A stretch of DNA of 64,000 nt, taken from the NCBI RefSeq assembly GCF_900176535.1, contig NZ_FWXT01000001.1:806001-870000 (forward strand), given 5' to 3'. The DNA is from Pedobacter africanus. GTDB lineage: Bacteria > Bacteroidota > Bacteroidia > Sphingobacteriales > Sphingobacteriaceae. Each line of letters begins with the position of its first letter. The first letter of the stretch is position 1. The notes beneath the pieces are model-generated. The model had not been told where the DNA came from and did no database searches. It saw only the letters and a program-made list of their open reading frames with translations. This document shows, piece after piece, positions 8,341 to 18,262 of this stretch. A program made the translations under genes and the position numbers.

Positions 8341-9759
8341 TTAATAATTTTGAGTCAGGGTTTCATTAAATTGTGTGGCACTTTGCGGGAAGGGGAAAAC
8401 CCATAATTTAGAATTGGCAGGCAGTACATACTTTATGCCGTTAATGGTCCTTTCAACAGCTACAGGATACAAGCCTTCCCTGTTCCATCTTTTGATGTCT
8501 GCAAAATTTCTCCAGGTAAACAGGAACTCAATCCTTGATGTCCGCTGCAAATAGGCCATGGCCTGTGCCGCGGTTGTTGCACTCCAGGGTGTATAAACCG
8601 CAGGATCAATCCGGCGGATCCTGATTTTGTTGACTTCATCCATCCCCCCTCCTATGTTATTGGTACGGATGAGGCATTCTGCTTTCATCAGCACCAGATC
8701 GGATGTAGTGAGGCCGCCGGCATTACCCTGATAGGTCATGGCAAACCACATTGGGATGTTTGGCAATCCGGTAAGATATAAGCCGTATGGATAATTATAA
8801 GTATCTGTATGGTCTTTAACGATGTTCCCTGCCTCATAATAGTTATTCAGGATTTCATAGGTTGGTAAACTTAAGCCCGGATCGGCAGCATCAAAAGCGG
8901 CATAAAAAAGGTTATCCGGAGCGGTTAGTCCGGCACGGCTTAACACCCGGTTTGCCCTGGGTGTAATGTTCATTAATGGCCGGTGGTCTTCCAGCGTACT
9001 GTTTATGGTCAAGGCGGTATTCACTGCTTCCAAAGCGCCAGTATAATTTCGCATAAACAACAGAATTTTTGCTTTCAGGGCATAGGCAAAGCCTTTTCCC
9101 ACGCGCATGGCATTTTTAGGCCGGTCTGGTAAGGCATCAGACGCCATTGCCGCATCAATATCTGAAAGCATGTGGTCATACACTTCTTTTACCGTTCTTT
9201 TAGCGTTCAGCCGCTCAAAAGCCACATCATCTACATAGGGTACCCCGCCATCTGTTGCTGCAGTAGCTGGATCATAAGCTTTAGCATACACATTCACCAA
9301 CAAAAAATGCAGGTACGCCCTTAGCGTTAAAGCCTCGGCCTTAACCTGCTTTAGCAACTGCGGATCGCCAGAAGCCTTATCACTATTGGCGATCGCAATA
9401 TTTGCAACGGTTGAAATGATTTTGTAAAGTCCTTCATAGGTGGCATCGGTTGTGGCCAGCGCTGCCCTGTCTGCCGTTTCATCATAAGTCAGCAATACTT
9501 TGTCCCAGTTCCTTACTCCTGATGAGATGGTATTTGGCACATTACTGCCAATGATATAAGTATCATTTACCAATATGCTATGGTTTCTGAAGAGGAACGC
9601 TGGGCTGATATAGTTTACGTTCATCAACATATCCAGATCGCCGGCGCGGTTAAGCAAGTTCTTGCCCTTTGGGGTAACGTCTGTATACTTGGCACATCCG
9701 GTTACCAGGAGTACCACAGTAATGGCCAGAAAAAATATTTTATTGCTCATGGTCGTCAT
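8341..9759 (-). CDS. RagB/SusD family outer membrane lipoprotein (module 1)
   Basis: This 472-residue protein has a lipobox ending in Cys22 (LVTGC) and the helical TPR-like pattern of SusD proteins, with the conserved C-terminal block RTSRIEFLFTWRNFADIKRWNREG typical for the family. SusD sits on the cell surface as the lid of a SusC channel and binds the ligand. It starts two bases after the SusC stop and is followed directly by the TlpA gene. It is on the short side for the family (often 500-600 residues). The ligand cannot be told from sequence; no glycosidase is attached to this module. Confidence 0.9.
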   Translation of the reverse strand: MTTMSNKIFFLAITVVLLVTGCAKYTDVTPKGKNLLNRAGDLDMLMNVNYISPAFLFRNHSILVNDTYIIGSNVPNTISSGVRNWDKVLLTYDETADRAALATTDATYEGLYKIISTVANIAIANSDKASGDPQLLKQVKAEALTLRAYLHFLLVNVYAKAYDPATAATDGGVPYVDDVAFERLNAKRTVKEVYDHMLSDIDAAMASDALPDRPKNAMRVGKGFAYALKAKILLFMRNYTGALEAVNTALTINSTLEDHRPLMNITPRANRVLSRAGLTAPDNLFYAAFDAADPGLSLPTYEILNNYYEAGNIVKDHTDTYNYPYGLYLTGLPNIPMWFAMTYQGNAGGLTTSDLVLMKAECLIRTNNIGGGMDEVNKIRIRRIDPAVYTPWSATTAAQAMAYLQRTSRIEFLFTWRNFADIKRWNREGLYPVAVERTINGIKYVLPANSKLWVFPFPQSATQFNETLTQNY

Positions 9760-9761
9760 AG

Positions 9762-12700
9762 TTAAAAATTAGCATTGATACCCAAAACATAAGAAGTAGG
9801 GATCGGGACCCCGTTCGCTGTTTCAGGATCAGCATGTACATCTTTCTGTCTTACCCAGACAGATTTAGGGTTGTTGACCTGGAAGCGGACTTTCAGGTTG
9901 CTTGCCTTTATTTTTGAAGCAATGGCATTTGGAATGGTATACCCCATAACAATGTTCCTGATCTTGATAAAATCTGCCCTTCGCACCAGGTTGTCTGAAT
10001 AGTAATACTGATTGGTAGCAGGTGGCTGATAGTACTGGCGGCTTCCGGGAATATCTGTATCTGTATTTGAAGGGGTCCAGCTGTTCAGCAAATACGATGG
10101 CAGCTGGCTATAAGTGGGATAAGGATAAGGCACTGGTACTGGTCTGGCCCGAAAATAATGTCCTCCGTAGTAGATGGCAAAAATACTCAGGCTGATCCCT
10201 TTGTAACTGAGGTCATTGTTAAAAGAAAGGTTCACTTTAGGGTCTGCACTGCCCGAAAAGACCATAGCATCCGCATCATTTGGCCCTAGCATAGTTGCTG
10301 TCGGAACCCCTGCGGTATTGTACCATTGTGGTATGCCCTCATTACTGAGCCCTGCAAACTGAAATGAAAACAGGGAACGTACCGGATAGCCTACCCTGTA
10401 AGCACCGCCGGATGCCAGGGTTTCCGGATTTCTTGTCAATTCATCCACATAGGTAATCTTATTTTTGTTCCAGGCACCAGATACGCTTGTTGACCAGCCA
10501 AAATTTCCAGCCGCCAATGGCCTGATCCAGTCGTATGCCAGGTTCAGTTCCAGGCCGTTATTGACCATACTTGCGTTATTGATCACCATCGAAGTAAACC
10601 CTTCTGAAGAGTCAAAACGTTTCAGGGCAAAAAGGTCAGTCCCTTTACGTCTGTACATATCAATGGTGCCCCGCAGCCTGTCATTCAGCAACCTGAAGTC
10701 CAGGCCAATATTACTGGTTGCGGTTTTCTCCCAGCGCAGTAAAGGGTTGGGCGGATTGGTTACTGTTGCCCCCGGCAATTGGGTAATCGGGTTTGTTTCA
10801 CTAATGGCACTCAGAACGGAGCTTACATCGGTGCGGATATTGCCGGTAAGTCCGTAAGTGGCCCTTACTTTCAGGTAATTCAATAAGGTAAAACCTTTCA
10901 GGAATTCCTCGTTAGAGGCCAGCCACGATGCACCGGCAGACCAGAGTGGTTTACCCCGGTACTTTTCATCGCTGCCAAAAAGATCGGCATAGTCTTTCCT
11001 CAATGAAGCAAGAAGGTTATATTTTTTATCGTAGGTATAGGTCAGGTTGGCATATCCCGAAGCAAAGCGGTGCAGCTGATCGGGTACCAGGCCCAGGGTT
11101 GAAATCTCTGTTAAAAAATGGCGCCGCTGCACCGGGTAATTGGGGTTCCAGAAAGTGGAGTTGACATTGTACAAGGCATTAAAATTAAGCGTATTGGTTA
11201 GCTGGGTTTGCAATTGATCATCGTAACCCAGCAAAACGCCCCGTTCTCCATACACCCGCGTTTGGCGCAACTCCATGCCCGCCAAAGCTAAGAATCCATG
11301 TTTTCCAAATTCCCGCTCATAATTTGCCTGTAGGCGTCCGGTATAATTGGGGCTCCTTTCTTTTGTGGTTGAAAGTTTTCCGCCAACAGGCAGCAAATTG
11401 GTATAGCTGTAGTTGCCAGCTGTGCCCGAACGGGTAGTGTAAACGTTTTGCAGCCATCGCATGGTATAACTTTCGGCTTCAGAATAGGCAGAAACATCGC
11501 GCCGGAGGTCTTCATACTGAAACATAGGGTTTATGGACAGGCCTTTCAGTACTTTGAAATTCAGGTTAACATAATACCTGGTATTTAAAACAGAGGTATT
11601 GACAAAATCGCGCTCCAACTCGTCCAAATGGTTAAACCTGGTGCTGTATAATTTGGCTGTGGTTTCGGTTATGGTATTGTAGCGGTTAAACTGGCTTGTG
11701 CTATAGTATGCCCTGCTGCCATCGGTATTTAAAAGGCTGGAATAAGCAGGAACATTAAAAGGATTGGTTGCCAGCGTACTGTTATGCGATCTGATTTTGC
11801 CAATTACACTGTTCACACCATAGTCAATATCCAACCAGCGTGCTATAGCATAACTTCCTTTATAGAAAAGATTTAACCGCCTGTTATACGCATTGATGAT
11901 GCCCCCGTTATCGGTTGTATAGTTGAGTACCAGGCTATGCTGGGACTTGCCGTTATTTGTGCGCAATGCCAGGTTATATTGCTGAACGGCCTGGTTTTTC
12001 AAAGCAAGGTCCTTATACGCATTGGCAAAATCATGGGTTTTATATTCAGCAAGCCTATCATTTAGCTGGGCCTGGCTAATCTGTCCCTTTTTTAACAGGT
12101 AATGATCGTATTGTACCGGAGAAATAGCGGTACCTATACTGATATCATTTTCAAAAGCGGCTACAGGATTTGCAACCGTACCATCACCTCCGTTAAAATA
12201 CCAGCTGTAATAATCACGTTCCCAATCTACCTGCTGCGCCGGTGTCATAAAGTTCCGGTAACTGTAATCGGGTTTATCCGTGATGGTGAAATTTCCTGAG
12301 GCCTCAATAATGGTTTTTCCTTTCTCCCTGGCTTTTTTTGTAGTCACCACGATTACACCGTTTGAAGCCCTGGCCCCATATATAGCTGATGCAGCGGCAT
12401 CTTTTAGTACGTTGATGCTTTCCACATCATATGGGTTAACATCCGCTATACTGCCCTCAATCGGAAGTCCGTCGACCACCACTAAAATATTGGCGTTGGT
12501 CTGAAAGGTGCCTACCCCGCGAATGGTGGCATTATCTCTGTAAAGTACAAGTCCGGGTACCGTGCCTTCCAGGTTTTGTAAAATATTGACAGTATTCCGT
12601 TTTTCAAGTTCCTCTGACCCTATTGTAACTACCGATCCGGTTATTTTTTCCCGGCTGACTTTCTGATATCCGGTGTTTACAATAGCCACCTCGTTCAACT

Positions 12701-13346
12701 CACCTGTAGCTACGTTCAGTTTAATTTCCAGGGGCATCCCTGCACCCTTTACGGCAATTTCAAACGTTTTATAGCCCACATAGCTCACCTGCAATACGGC
12801 TTCCTCGTCTACACCTTTAAGCTCAAACTCTCCATCCTGATTGGTATTCGTAACAGCGCTTTTCCCTTTTACCCGGATGCTTGCGTTTGGGAGGGGTTTA
12901 CCGTTTTCATCTGTTACCCTGCCTTTTATGGTAAGCTCTTTCATGATCTGCTGAATGACACCGGAAAGGCGATCCAGGAAGGAAGGGGTTTTCCTTGTTA
13001 CGATAATGACCTTATCTTCCAGGCTAAAACTCAATGGCTGGTTTTTAAACAGCTGTTCCAGTACGGTTTTAATTTCCTGGCGCTGTACGTTAATGGTAAC
13101 CGGTTTAGCGCCGGCCATAATTTCATTGGTTACAATAAAGTTAAACCCGCTTTGTGTGCTTATCTTTTCAAATACGCTGATCAGGCTGGCATCTTTTTCA
13201 CTCAATGAGATGCGCTGTGCAAAGCTGGATGCACTTACCTGCATTAAACAGGCGGTAAGGAGTAAAAGCAATACCTTCATAATCCTAAAAAATTGTTTGG
13301 CATAGCCCGGCGGTACACACCAGGTTCTTCTGTTTTTTTTGTACAT
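9762..13346 (-). CDS. SusC/RagA TonB-linked outer membrane channel with STN domain (module 1)
   Basis: The 1194-residue protein begins with a basic segment and a late signal peptide (about 23-44), then an STN signalling domain (about 46-115), a carboxypeptidase-like beta domain (about 138-215, with KGRVTDENGKPLPNASI), a TonB plug containing the SusC signature region (VNTGYQKVSREKITGSV, VDGLPIEG, IYGARASNGVI) and a long beta barrel. The STN domain indicates that it signals substrate binding to a FecR protein, whose gene lies just upstream. It imports an unidentified ligand through the outer membrane using TonB energy. The ATG at 13346 is supported by the parallel start of the module 2 SusC. 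Confidence 0.93.
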   Translation of the reverse strand: MYKKNRRTWCVPPGYAKQFFRIMKVLLLLLTACLMQVSASSFAQRISLSEKDASLISVFEKISTQSGFNFIVTNEIMAGAKPVTINVQRQEIKTVLEQLFKNQPLSFSLEDKVIIVTRKTPSFLDRLSGVIQQIMKELTIKGRVTDENGKPLPNASIRVKGKSAVTNTNQDGEFELKGVDEEAVLQVSYVGYKTFEIAVKGAGMPLEIKLNVATGELNEVAIVNTGYQKVSREKITGSVVTIGSEELEKRNTVNILQNLEGTVPGLVLYRDNATIRGVGTFQTNANILVVVDGLPIEGSIADVNPYDVESINVLKDAAASAIYGARASNGVIVVTTKKAREKGKTIIEASGNFTITDKPDYSYRNFMTPAQQVDWERDYYSWYFNGGDGTVANPVAAFENDISIGTAISPVQYDHYLLKKGQISQAQLNDRLAEYKTHDFANAYKDLALKNQAVQQYNLALRTNNGKSQHSLVLNYTTDNGGIINAYNRRLNLFYKGSYAIARWLDIDYGVNSVIGKIRSHNSTLATNPFNVPAYSSLLNTDGSRAYYSTSQFNRYNTITETTAKLYSTRFNHLDELERDFVNTSVLNTRYYVNLNFKVLKGLSINPMFQYEDLRRDVSAYSEAESYTMRWLQNVYTTRSGTAGNYSYTNLLPVGGKLSTTKERSPNYTGRLQANYEREFGKHGFLALAGMELRQTRVYGERGVLLGYDDQLQTQLTNTLNFNALYNVNSTFWNPNYPVQRRHFLTEISTLGLVPDQLHRFASGYANLTYTYDKKYNLLASLRKDYADLFGSDEKYRGKPLWSAGASWLASNEEFLKGFTLLNYLKVRATYGLTGNIRTDVSSVLSAISETNPITQLPGATVTNPPNPLLRWEKTATSNIGLDFRLLNDRLRGTIDMYRRKGTDLFALKRFDSSEGFTSMVINNASMVNNGLELNLAYDWIRPLAAGNFGWSTSVSGAWNKNKITYVDELTRNPETLASGGAYRVGYPVRSLFSFQFAGLSNEGIPQWYNTAGVPTATMLGPNDADAMVFSGSADPKVNLSFNNDLSYKGISLSIFAIYYGGHYFRARPVPVPYPYPTYSQLPSYLLNSWTPSNTDTDIPGSRQYYQPPATNQYYYSDNLVRRADFIKIRNIVMGYTIPNAIASKIKASNLKVRFQVNNPKSVWVRQKDVHADPETANGVPIPTSYVLGINANF

Positions 13347-13403
13347 TTGGTTGTTCGGTTGTTGATTTTTGTTACAAGCAATACTTTGATAAACTGAGCG
13401 TAT

Positions 13404-13434
13404 AGGCCAAAAGAGTCTCCAGCTCTGTTGGCCT
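13404..13434. other. hairpin in the FecR-SusC gap (module 1)
   Basis: AGGCCAA (13404-13410) pairs with TTGGCCT (13428-13434), with a further GAG/CTC pairing inside. It lies between the FecR stop and the SusC start. A T run follows on the plus strand only, so for the minus-strand operon it is not a standard terminator; it could still affect the ratio of regulator to channel mRNA. Module 2 has a hairpin at the same place. Confidence 0.4.
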
Positions 13435-13474
13435 TTTTGTTTACCACATTATTTTCAATAGGATAATGAAACAG

Positions 13475-14680
13475 TTATCTCCAGTCTGTTACAATAAGTT
13501 TCCTCCCTTCTATTCTAAAATGAAAAGTTTGTGTTGCCTCAAGCATCTTTACCATTACCGATAATGGACTGTCCCGTTGTATTGCACCGTTAAAGCTACC
13601 ATAGTTCTTTTTTGTGGTTTGATCTATAGTTTCCACATCGTACCAGCGCGATATTTTGCGCAGTAACGAGGGCAGGTTCTCGTTTCTGAACATGAATACC
13701 GGCTTGTCTTTTATACCTGCCCAGGCTATGGCATGTTCCGCATCCAACAGGGTTTGCAGGCGTATTTTAAAGGTCTTATCCAGAGTGGTCTGCTGCGAAG
13801 GCTTCAGGACAACGGCTTCGCTGTTTTTGTCCTCATCTTTCACAGATCCCCCGGTTACCCGGGATGATGGTGTTGGGCCGGATGGTGTAACGCGCACAGT
13901 GCCTTCCAATAGTGTAGTTTTAATGGCCTCGCCCTTGTACGCGCTAATGTTAAAGTGCGTACCCAGTACAGTTACTTTCTGCCCCGCACTTTGCACAATA
14001 AAAGGCCGTTTCGCATCTTTGGCTACTTCGAAATATGCCTCTCCTATGAGTTTTACAATTCTTTGTGCTTTGTTCCAATAATTGGATAAAAACTCCAATT
14101 TACTATCAGCATTTAACCAAACTTTTGTGCCATCTTGTAAAATAATGGAGTAAGTTCCACCTCGTGGTGTAGCGATATTAAGGGCAAGCTCCTTCTCATT
14201 CGCTGTGGACAATGGGTGGTTAATGCCTAGAGCCGATGGATCTATCTTCGTTCCATCATTGTATTTTATTTCATCGCTTACAGCAATACCTGTTTTTGCA
14301 GCGCTAAGGGTTATGGTTTTACCGTTGGCTGCAGTGAGGACAGCACGGTTGCCTCCCGGGGCAATGTCTTTTTTATATTTTGCGAGTGCGGGATCCTGAC
14401 CTGCGCCAGGATGATATGACCTGTAAAGCCAGGTACATAAGGCAATACCTATTACCGCAGCGGCTATGCCAATACGGGGCCAGTTTTTAAACCCTTTCCC
14501 TGCCGGAATGGTATTTATCCGCTTATGTAGCACCTGCAGATCGTCATCAAGTTCTGCCTCCGTTAAATCCAGTTTTGTTGCCTCACCAAAAGTCAGCCAG
14601 TTTTCTACCACAGCCTTCTCGTCCGGGCTGCAATTTCCGGATTGGTATTTTTCAAATAAACTTTTGGCCTTGTACTTCAT
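13475..14680 (-). CDS. FecR family anti-sigma factor (module 1)
   Basis: The 401-residue protein has a cytoplasmic N-terminal helical anti-sigma region (1-65), one membrane segment (about 68-86, IGIAAAVIGIALCTWLYRSY), a periplasmic FecR domain (about 170-280, with ATPRGGTYSIILQDGTKVWLN and GEAYFEVAKD) and a C-terminal DUF4974 domain (about 330-401). It should hold the adjacent ECF sigma factor inactive until the STN domain of SusC reports substrate. It follows the sigma gene by 48 bp and precedes SusC by 128 bp. Confidence 0.92.
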   Translation of the reverse strand: MKYKAKSLFEKYQSGNCSPDEKAVVENWLTFGEATKLDLTEAELDDDLQVLHKRINTIPAGKGFKNWPRIGIAAAVIGIALCTWLYRSYHPGAGQDPALAKYKKDIAPGGNRAVLTAANGKTITLSAAKTGIAVSDEIKYNDGTKIDPSALGINHPLSTANEKELALNIATPRGGTYSIILQDGTKVWLNADSKLEFLSNYWNKAQRIVKLIGEAYFEVAKDAKRPFIVQSAGQKVTVLGTHFNISAYKGEAIKTTLLEGTVRVTPSGPTPSSRVTGGSVKDEDKNSEAVVLKPSQQTTLDKTFKIRLQTLLDAEHAIAWAGIKDKPVFMFRNENLPSLLRKISRWYDVETIDQTTKKNYGSFNGAIQRDSPLSVMVKMLEATQTFHFRIEGRKLIVTDWR

Positions 14681-14728
14681 GTTATGTTATTGGCTATATA
14701 GACATAACGATTTCGTGTTGGGTCGGGG

Positions 14729-15298
14729 TTAAAAAAATATTAAAAAACTTTTTGTTCCCAGCTTGCCCTTTAAAATTTTTAAGGAATGGTGCATTCTGCT
14801 TTTTACGGTTTCCTCTGGCAGGCCCAGGCGCTCTGCTATCTCTTTACGGCTCATATCGGTATTACGGCTCAGCTCAAAAACGATCCGCATCTTTTCAGGT
14901 AGGGCAGCTATCTCCTTTTCTATCAGCTCTGCCAGGTCCTTGTGCCTAACCCGGTAATCGGCAGCTTCCGGCTCCACATCCAGGTAATCCTGAAAAGTAT
15001 CCAGGTAACGCTGGCTCACCTTTTTATGCTTATACAGATCAAAGATTTTGTTTTTCAAAAGCGTAAAGAGGTAGGGCGCCAGATTCCCTGCAACAGACAG
15101 GCTTTCCCGCTTCTCCCACAGCATTCCAAACAAATCGTGGATCAGGTCTTTCGCCTCTTCCCTGTCGGCAGTTTTTTTATAGGCAAAAATATACAGCAGT
15201 GATTGGTAACGTGTAAAGATCTCTGTAAACGCGTCTTTATCGCCCTGCTTCAACAAGCCGGCCAACTCTGGTTCCGTATATGCGCTATAGGCAGTCAT
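14729..15298 (-). CDS. ECF RNA polymerase sigma-70 factor (module 1)
   Basis: The 189-residue protein has sigma region 2 (FTRYQSLLYIFAYKKTADRE through HDLFGMLWEKRESL) and region 4 with a helix-turn-helix (SRKEIAERLGLPEETVKSRM), the Bacteroidota SigI/FecI-like ECF type paired with FecR. It should direct transcription of the SusC-SusD-TlpA genes downstream on inducer sensing. It starts about 100 bp after the stop of the esterase gene of module 2, so partial readthrough from module 2 is possible. Confidence 0.92.
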   Translation of the reverse strand: MTAYSAYTEPELAGLLKQGDKDAFTEIFTRYQSLLYIFAYKKTADREEAKDLIHDLFGMLWEKRESLSVAGNLAPYLFTLLKNKIFDLYKHKKVSQRYLDTFQDYLDVEPEAADYRVRHKDLAELIEKEIAALPEKMRIVFELSRNTDMSRKEIAERLGLPEETVKSRMHHSLKILKGKLGTKSFLIFF

Positions 15299-15401
15299 GG
15301 TTTTTCATTCCCCTGATTAAAAGTACTAAAAATTGCTGCAATTGTAGGTATAAAACCCTATTGCCCGGTAACAATTCTAAAAATTTATCAGAAAGTAACT
15401 T

Positions 15402-16832
15402 TTATTTGTTAATGATGGTGCGGAAAGGGGCAGCAGGCAAACCTGCATTATTGCATAAATTGCCAATTTTATAATTCCTGAAGCAATAGCGTACCTCCAC
15501 CGGCTCCTTAACCTGCTCGCACCACACTTTAACGCGGTCCGAACCATTCAGTATAAATGCTTCAGCAGCCTTAAAAACACCATCTTTACCTGCAATTTCA
15601 AATCCTGTGATTTTTTCGTTCTCAGGGATTAACCCATCCTTCCCGAAATCAAATGTCAGTTCTGCAACGGCATCTTTCAAACTGACCGATTTAAATATGG
15701 GCCCCGAATACGAAAAACCTTCTTTGCCATATGTTTTTGCCAATGCCCAGTATGCCAGCCGCTGTCCTACTTCAATTTTATGAGGGGGATGAATGAAAAC
15801 CTCGCTTCCCAGATCAGCGGTTACCGCCATGCCCACATTCGGAATTTCATTCATCAGTTCAAGTTGTGCCTGCCGGAAATATGCCCAGTCCGTCAGATCT
15901 TTCCCGCCCGATTGCCAGGGTGCTAGCTGAACGTAATAAAATGGCATTTCAGGAGCCTGAAAAAATATTCTCCACTGCTTTGTCATTGCAGCGAACAATT
16001 GCTTATACAAGGCCGGATTGGCAGTATTGGCTTCTCCCTGGTACCAGATCACGCCTTTAAGCGGAAATCCTTTCCATGGGTTTACCATGGCATTCCATAA
16101 AAGTGTGGGCGTTCCTGCGGCCCATTCAAATTCCTTTTGATGGATATCCGGAAATCTTATGCCCCCTACGCCGGCCAGGCTTTCCTTATCCATCCAGGCT
16201 TCAATTTTTGACATACTCCAGGAGCAATTGACCAGACCAATGGGGGCACCGAGCGATTGCTCCAGCATATCGCCAAAAAAATAGGCCGTTGCAGAAAACT
16301 CTGCCAGGTCTTTTGCCGACAGCTCTTTCCATTCGCCTGCAATTCCTTCTGCCTGCGGCATGGTGTTCCAGGCACGTTTTACCGTATACAGCCTTATCTT
16401 TCTGTTTGGATTGGCCGTTACAATGTGTTTTAAGGTACCAAAAACCGGCTGGCCACGAAAACCTTTTACCGGCATTTCCATATTCGATTGTCCGGAACAA
16501 AACCATACTTCACCAATAAGCACATTTTTTAACAGCAATTCCTCGCCGTCATTAAAACTAATCTCATATGGTTTTGCAACAGCCTTAGGCGTGGGCACCG
16601 TAATTTCAAAATATCCGGATGCATCAGCTACAACCGCATACTTTTTTGTGTTCCAGCCAGGCGTAACTTTTACGCGTTTATTTGCATTAGCATAGCCCTT
16701 AAAGGTCACGTTTGACAGCTGCTGCAAAACCATATGATTTCCAAATACTGTACTCAACTTAATTTTTGCTTCCAGCCGTGTAACAACAGCGCATAAAAGT
16801 ACAATAGTGAAAAGATTAGTTATTTTGTTCAT
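15402..16832 (-). CDS. sialate O-acetylesterase family protein
   Basis: The 476-residue exported protein carries the SGNH-type motifs of the family: GQSNMEMPV with the nucleophile Ser at about 116, WYQGEAN near the middle, and D...IHPPHKIEVGQRLA with the likely catalytic His near residue 350. A signal peptide covers residues 1-22. Such enzymes remove acetyl groups from sialic acid, and in Bacteroidota often from xylan or other glycans. It is the last gene of module 2, 13 bp after the glycoside-hydrolase-like lipoprotein gene, so it most likely deacetylates the glycan taken up by that module. The exact substrate is not visible. Confidence 0.88.
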   Translation of the reverse strand: MNKITNLFTIVLLCAVVTRLEAKIKLSTVFGNHMVLQQLSNVTFKGYANANKRVKVTPGWNTKKYAVVADASGYFEITVPTPKAVAKPYEISFNDGEELLLKNVLIGEVWFCSGQSNMEMPVKGFRGQPVFGTLKHIVTANPNRKIRLYTVKRAWNTMPQAEGIAGEWKELSAKDLAEFSATAYFFGDMLEQSLGAPIGLVNCSWSMSKIEAWMDKESLAGVGGIRFPDIHQKEFEWAAGTPTLLWNAMVNPWKGFPLKGVIWYQGEANTANPALYKQLFAAMTKQWRIFFQAPEMPFYYVQLAPWQSGGKDLTDWAYFRQAQLELMNEIPNVGMAVTADLGSEVFIHPPHKIEVGQRLAYWALAKTYGKEGFSYSGPIFKSVSLKDAVAELTFDFGKDGLIPENEKITGFEIAGKDGVFKAAEAFILNGSDRVKVWCEQVKEPVEVRYCFRNYKIGNLCNNAGLPAAPFRTIINK

Positions 16833-16845
16833 TGATTAAATCCGC

Positions 16846-18240
16846 TTATTTTTTTATACTGTTCAGATAATTGTCAATCCCCGTTTTTAAGGCTGCAAAG
16901 TAATTGTACCTTTTAACATGGACCATGTCGAAAATGAAATAGCCGTCGCATGCGTTTATTGCGGCATCAACAGTTTTGGTTACCGCAGCGTCCATACCAC
17001 CGTTTTCCCAGCCAGCCCCGTTTCCAACATCGGGCCCTCCCGAAACTTTGGTATCTCCCTGCATTAAAGTTTTGGCGTTTTTGCAGAAACCTTCTACAGT
17101 CCACTCTCCGGAACCATAAATGCGGTCAGTTGGTGCATATGCACCAATCAATACAAAGTCCATATGATCGGCATACCCAAAATCTTTGTAAGCAGCGCTT
17201 GCCCAGGCCGGATAAAACTGCGCGGTATTGTATTTAGGACTGGCCCAGTTTACCCCTACATCATAATAGGTAGAATACCAGCCCCCTACATATACCCCAA
17301 ACTGGATTTTATCATTTACCGATTTTACACGTTCCCTGGCCTTTACCATAAAATCGTGTATCGTTTTTACCCTGAATTCCATCCATTTCTTAAAATGTTT
17401 GGGCATGGTAGCTGGCAAAGGATAAGACGGTGTTCCCGGAACAATGACATCATTTGGAAAATTTACAACCGTTTCTCCAATGTATTGTTCAAACTTCTGT
17501 TTGGTAACGGCAGAAAAATCGCAGACAAAATTATTGTACCTACATCGGTCCAGAATGAGCCCATCAATATTATACCTGGCCAGGTCGCCGATAATGTTGA
17601 GCATATACTGTTGCACATCATCGTTGGCAGGGTTCATAAATTTGGTTCCATAACTGTTATCCGGATCCTGGGCAGTGGTAATATCCATTACATTTACCAG
17701 TCCTCCGGGTAGGTTTAAAGTGGTTGCCCATTCTTTTTTAGTCCCTTCCCTGAACAGCATTCCCTGCTGCCCCAGGGCATATGCATAATTGTTACCTGCA
17801 ACAAAGGTATTGATAGCGGCATGGATTTTAAGCCCTACGGCATGCCCTTCATCAATAAAGGCCTGCAGATAATCCCATGTTACCGTACGTTCCACAAATC
17901 CATATCCACCCGACAACCAGACATCCAGTTTTTTCACCTGTTGTACCTGCGAAGAGTTGAAAAGCACATCTCCCATACTTGGGCGTACATCTACCACCAC
18001 ATCAGTAATGCCGGCATCGGCCAATTTCCCCAGGTCCCTTTTAATATTTTCCCTGCTGTTTGCATAGTCAGGAAAATTTGCGGCAGCATCAATCCAGATG
18101 TACCTTGGTTTTTCGGACTGGGCGGGATCATTTGGTTTATCCCATATCCATTCTATTGCTGCATTATCTTTTTTACAGGACGAGGCAAAGCCAAACAGGC
18201 CCAGGCCAGCTGTAGCCATCAAAAAATTCTTCCTATTCAT
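16846..18240 (-). CDS. glycoside-hydrolase-like TIM-barrel lipoprotein (GHL10/alpha-amylase-like)
   Basis: This 464-residue protein has a lipoprotein signal with Cys22 (FGFASSC). The body reads like the GHL10/DUF187 TIM-barrel family: RYIWIDAAANFP, the LADAGITDVVVDVRPSMGDV strand-helix, GHAVGLKIHAAINTF, and YNIDGLILDRCRYN, the last being a place where such barrels keep acidic residues. It probably acts on the cell surface on a polysaccharide. It sits between the DUF5018-like lipoprotein and the esterase genes in module 2. Alternative: a divergent S-layer-like or deacetylase protein. The catalytic residues need a structural comparison. Confidence 0.7.
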   Translation of the reverse strand: MNRKNFLMATAGLGLFGFASSCKKDNAAIEWIWDKPNDPAQSEKPRYIWIDAAANFPDYANSRENIKRDLGKLADAGITDVVVDVRPSMGDVLFNSSQVQQVKKLDVWLSGGYGFVERTVTWDYLQAFIDEGHAVGLKIHAAINTFVAGNNYAYALGQQGMLFREGTKKEWATTLNLPGGLVNVMDITTAQDPDNSYGTKFMNPANDDVQQYMLNIIGDLARYNIDGLILDRCRYNNFVCDFSAVTKQKFEQYIGETVVNFPNDVIVPGTPSYPLPATMPKHFKKWMEFRVKTIHDFMVKARERVKSVNDKIQFGVYVGGWYSTYYDVGVNWASPKYNTAQFYPAWASAAYKDFGYADHMDFVLIGAYAPTDRIYGSGEWTVEGFCKNAKTLMQGDTKVSGGPDVGNGAGWENGGMDAAVTKTVDAAINACDGYFIFDMVHVKRYNYFAALKTGIDNYLNSIKK

Positions 18241-18262
18241 ACTTGGTCAGTTTTATGCTTTG

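Noticed and set aside
10465..10857. 130-residue plus-strand frame inside the SusC gene of module 1
   Set aside because: It is antisense to a certain gene; similar long antisense frames occur all through the SusC genes because of codon use.
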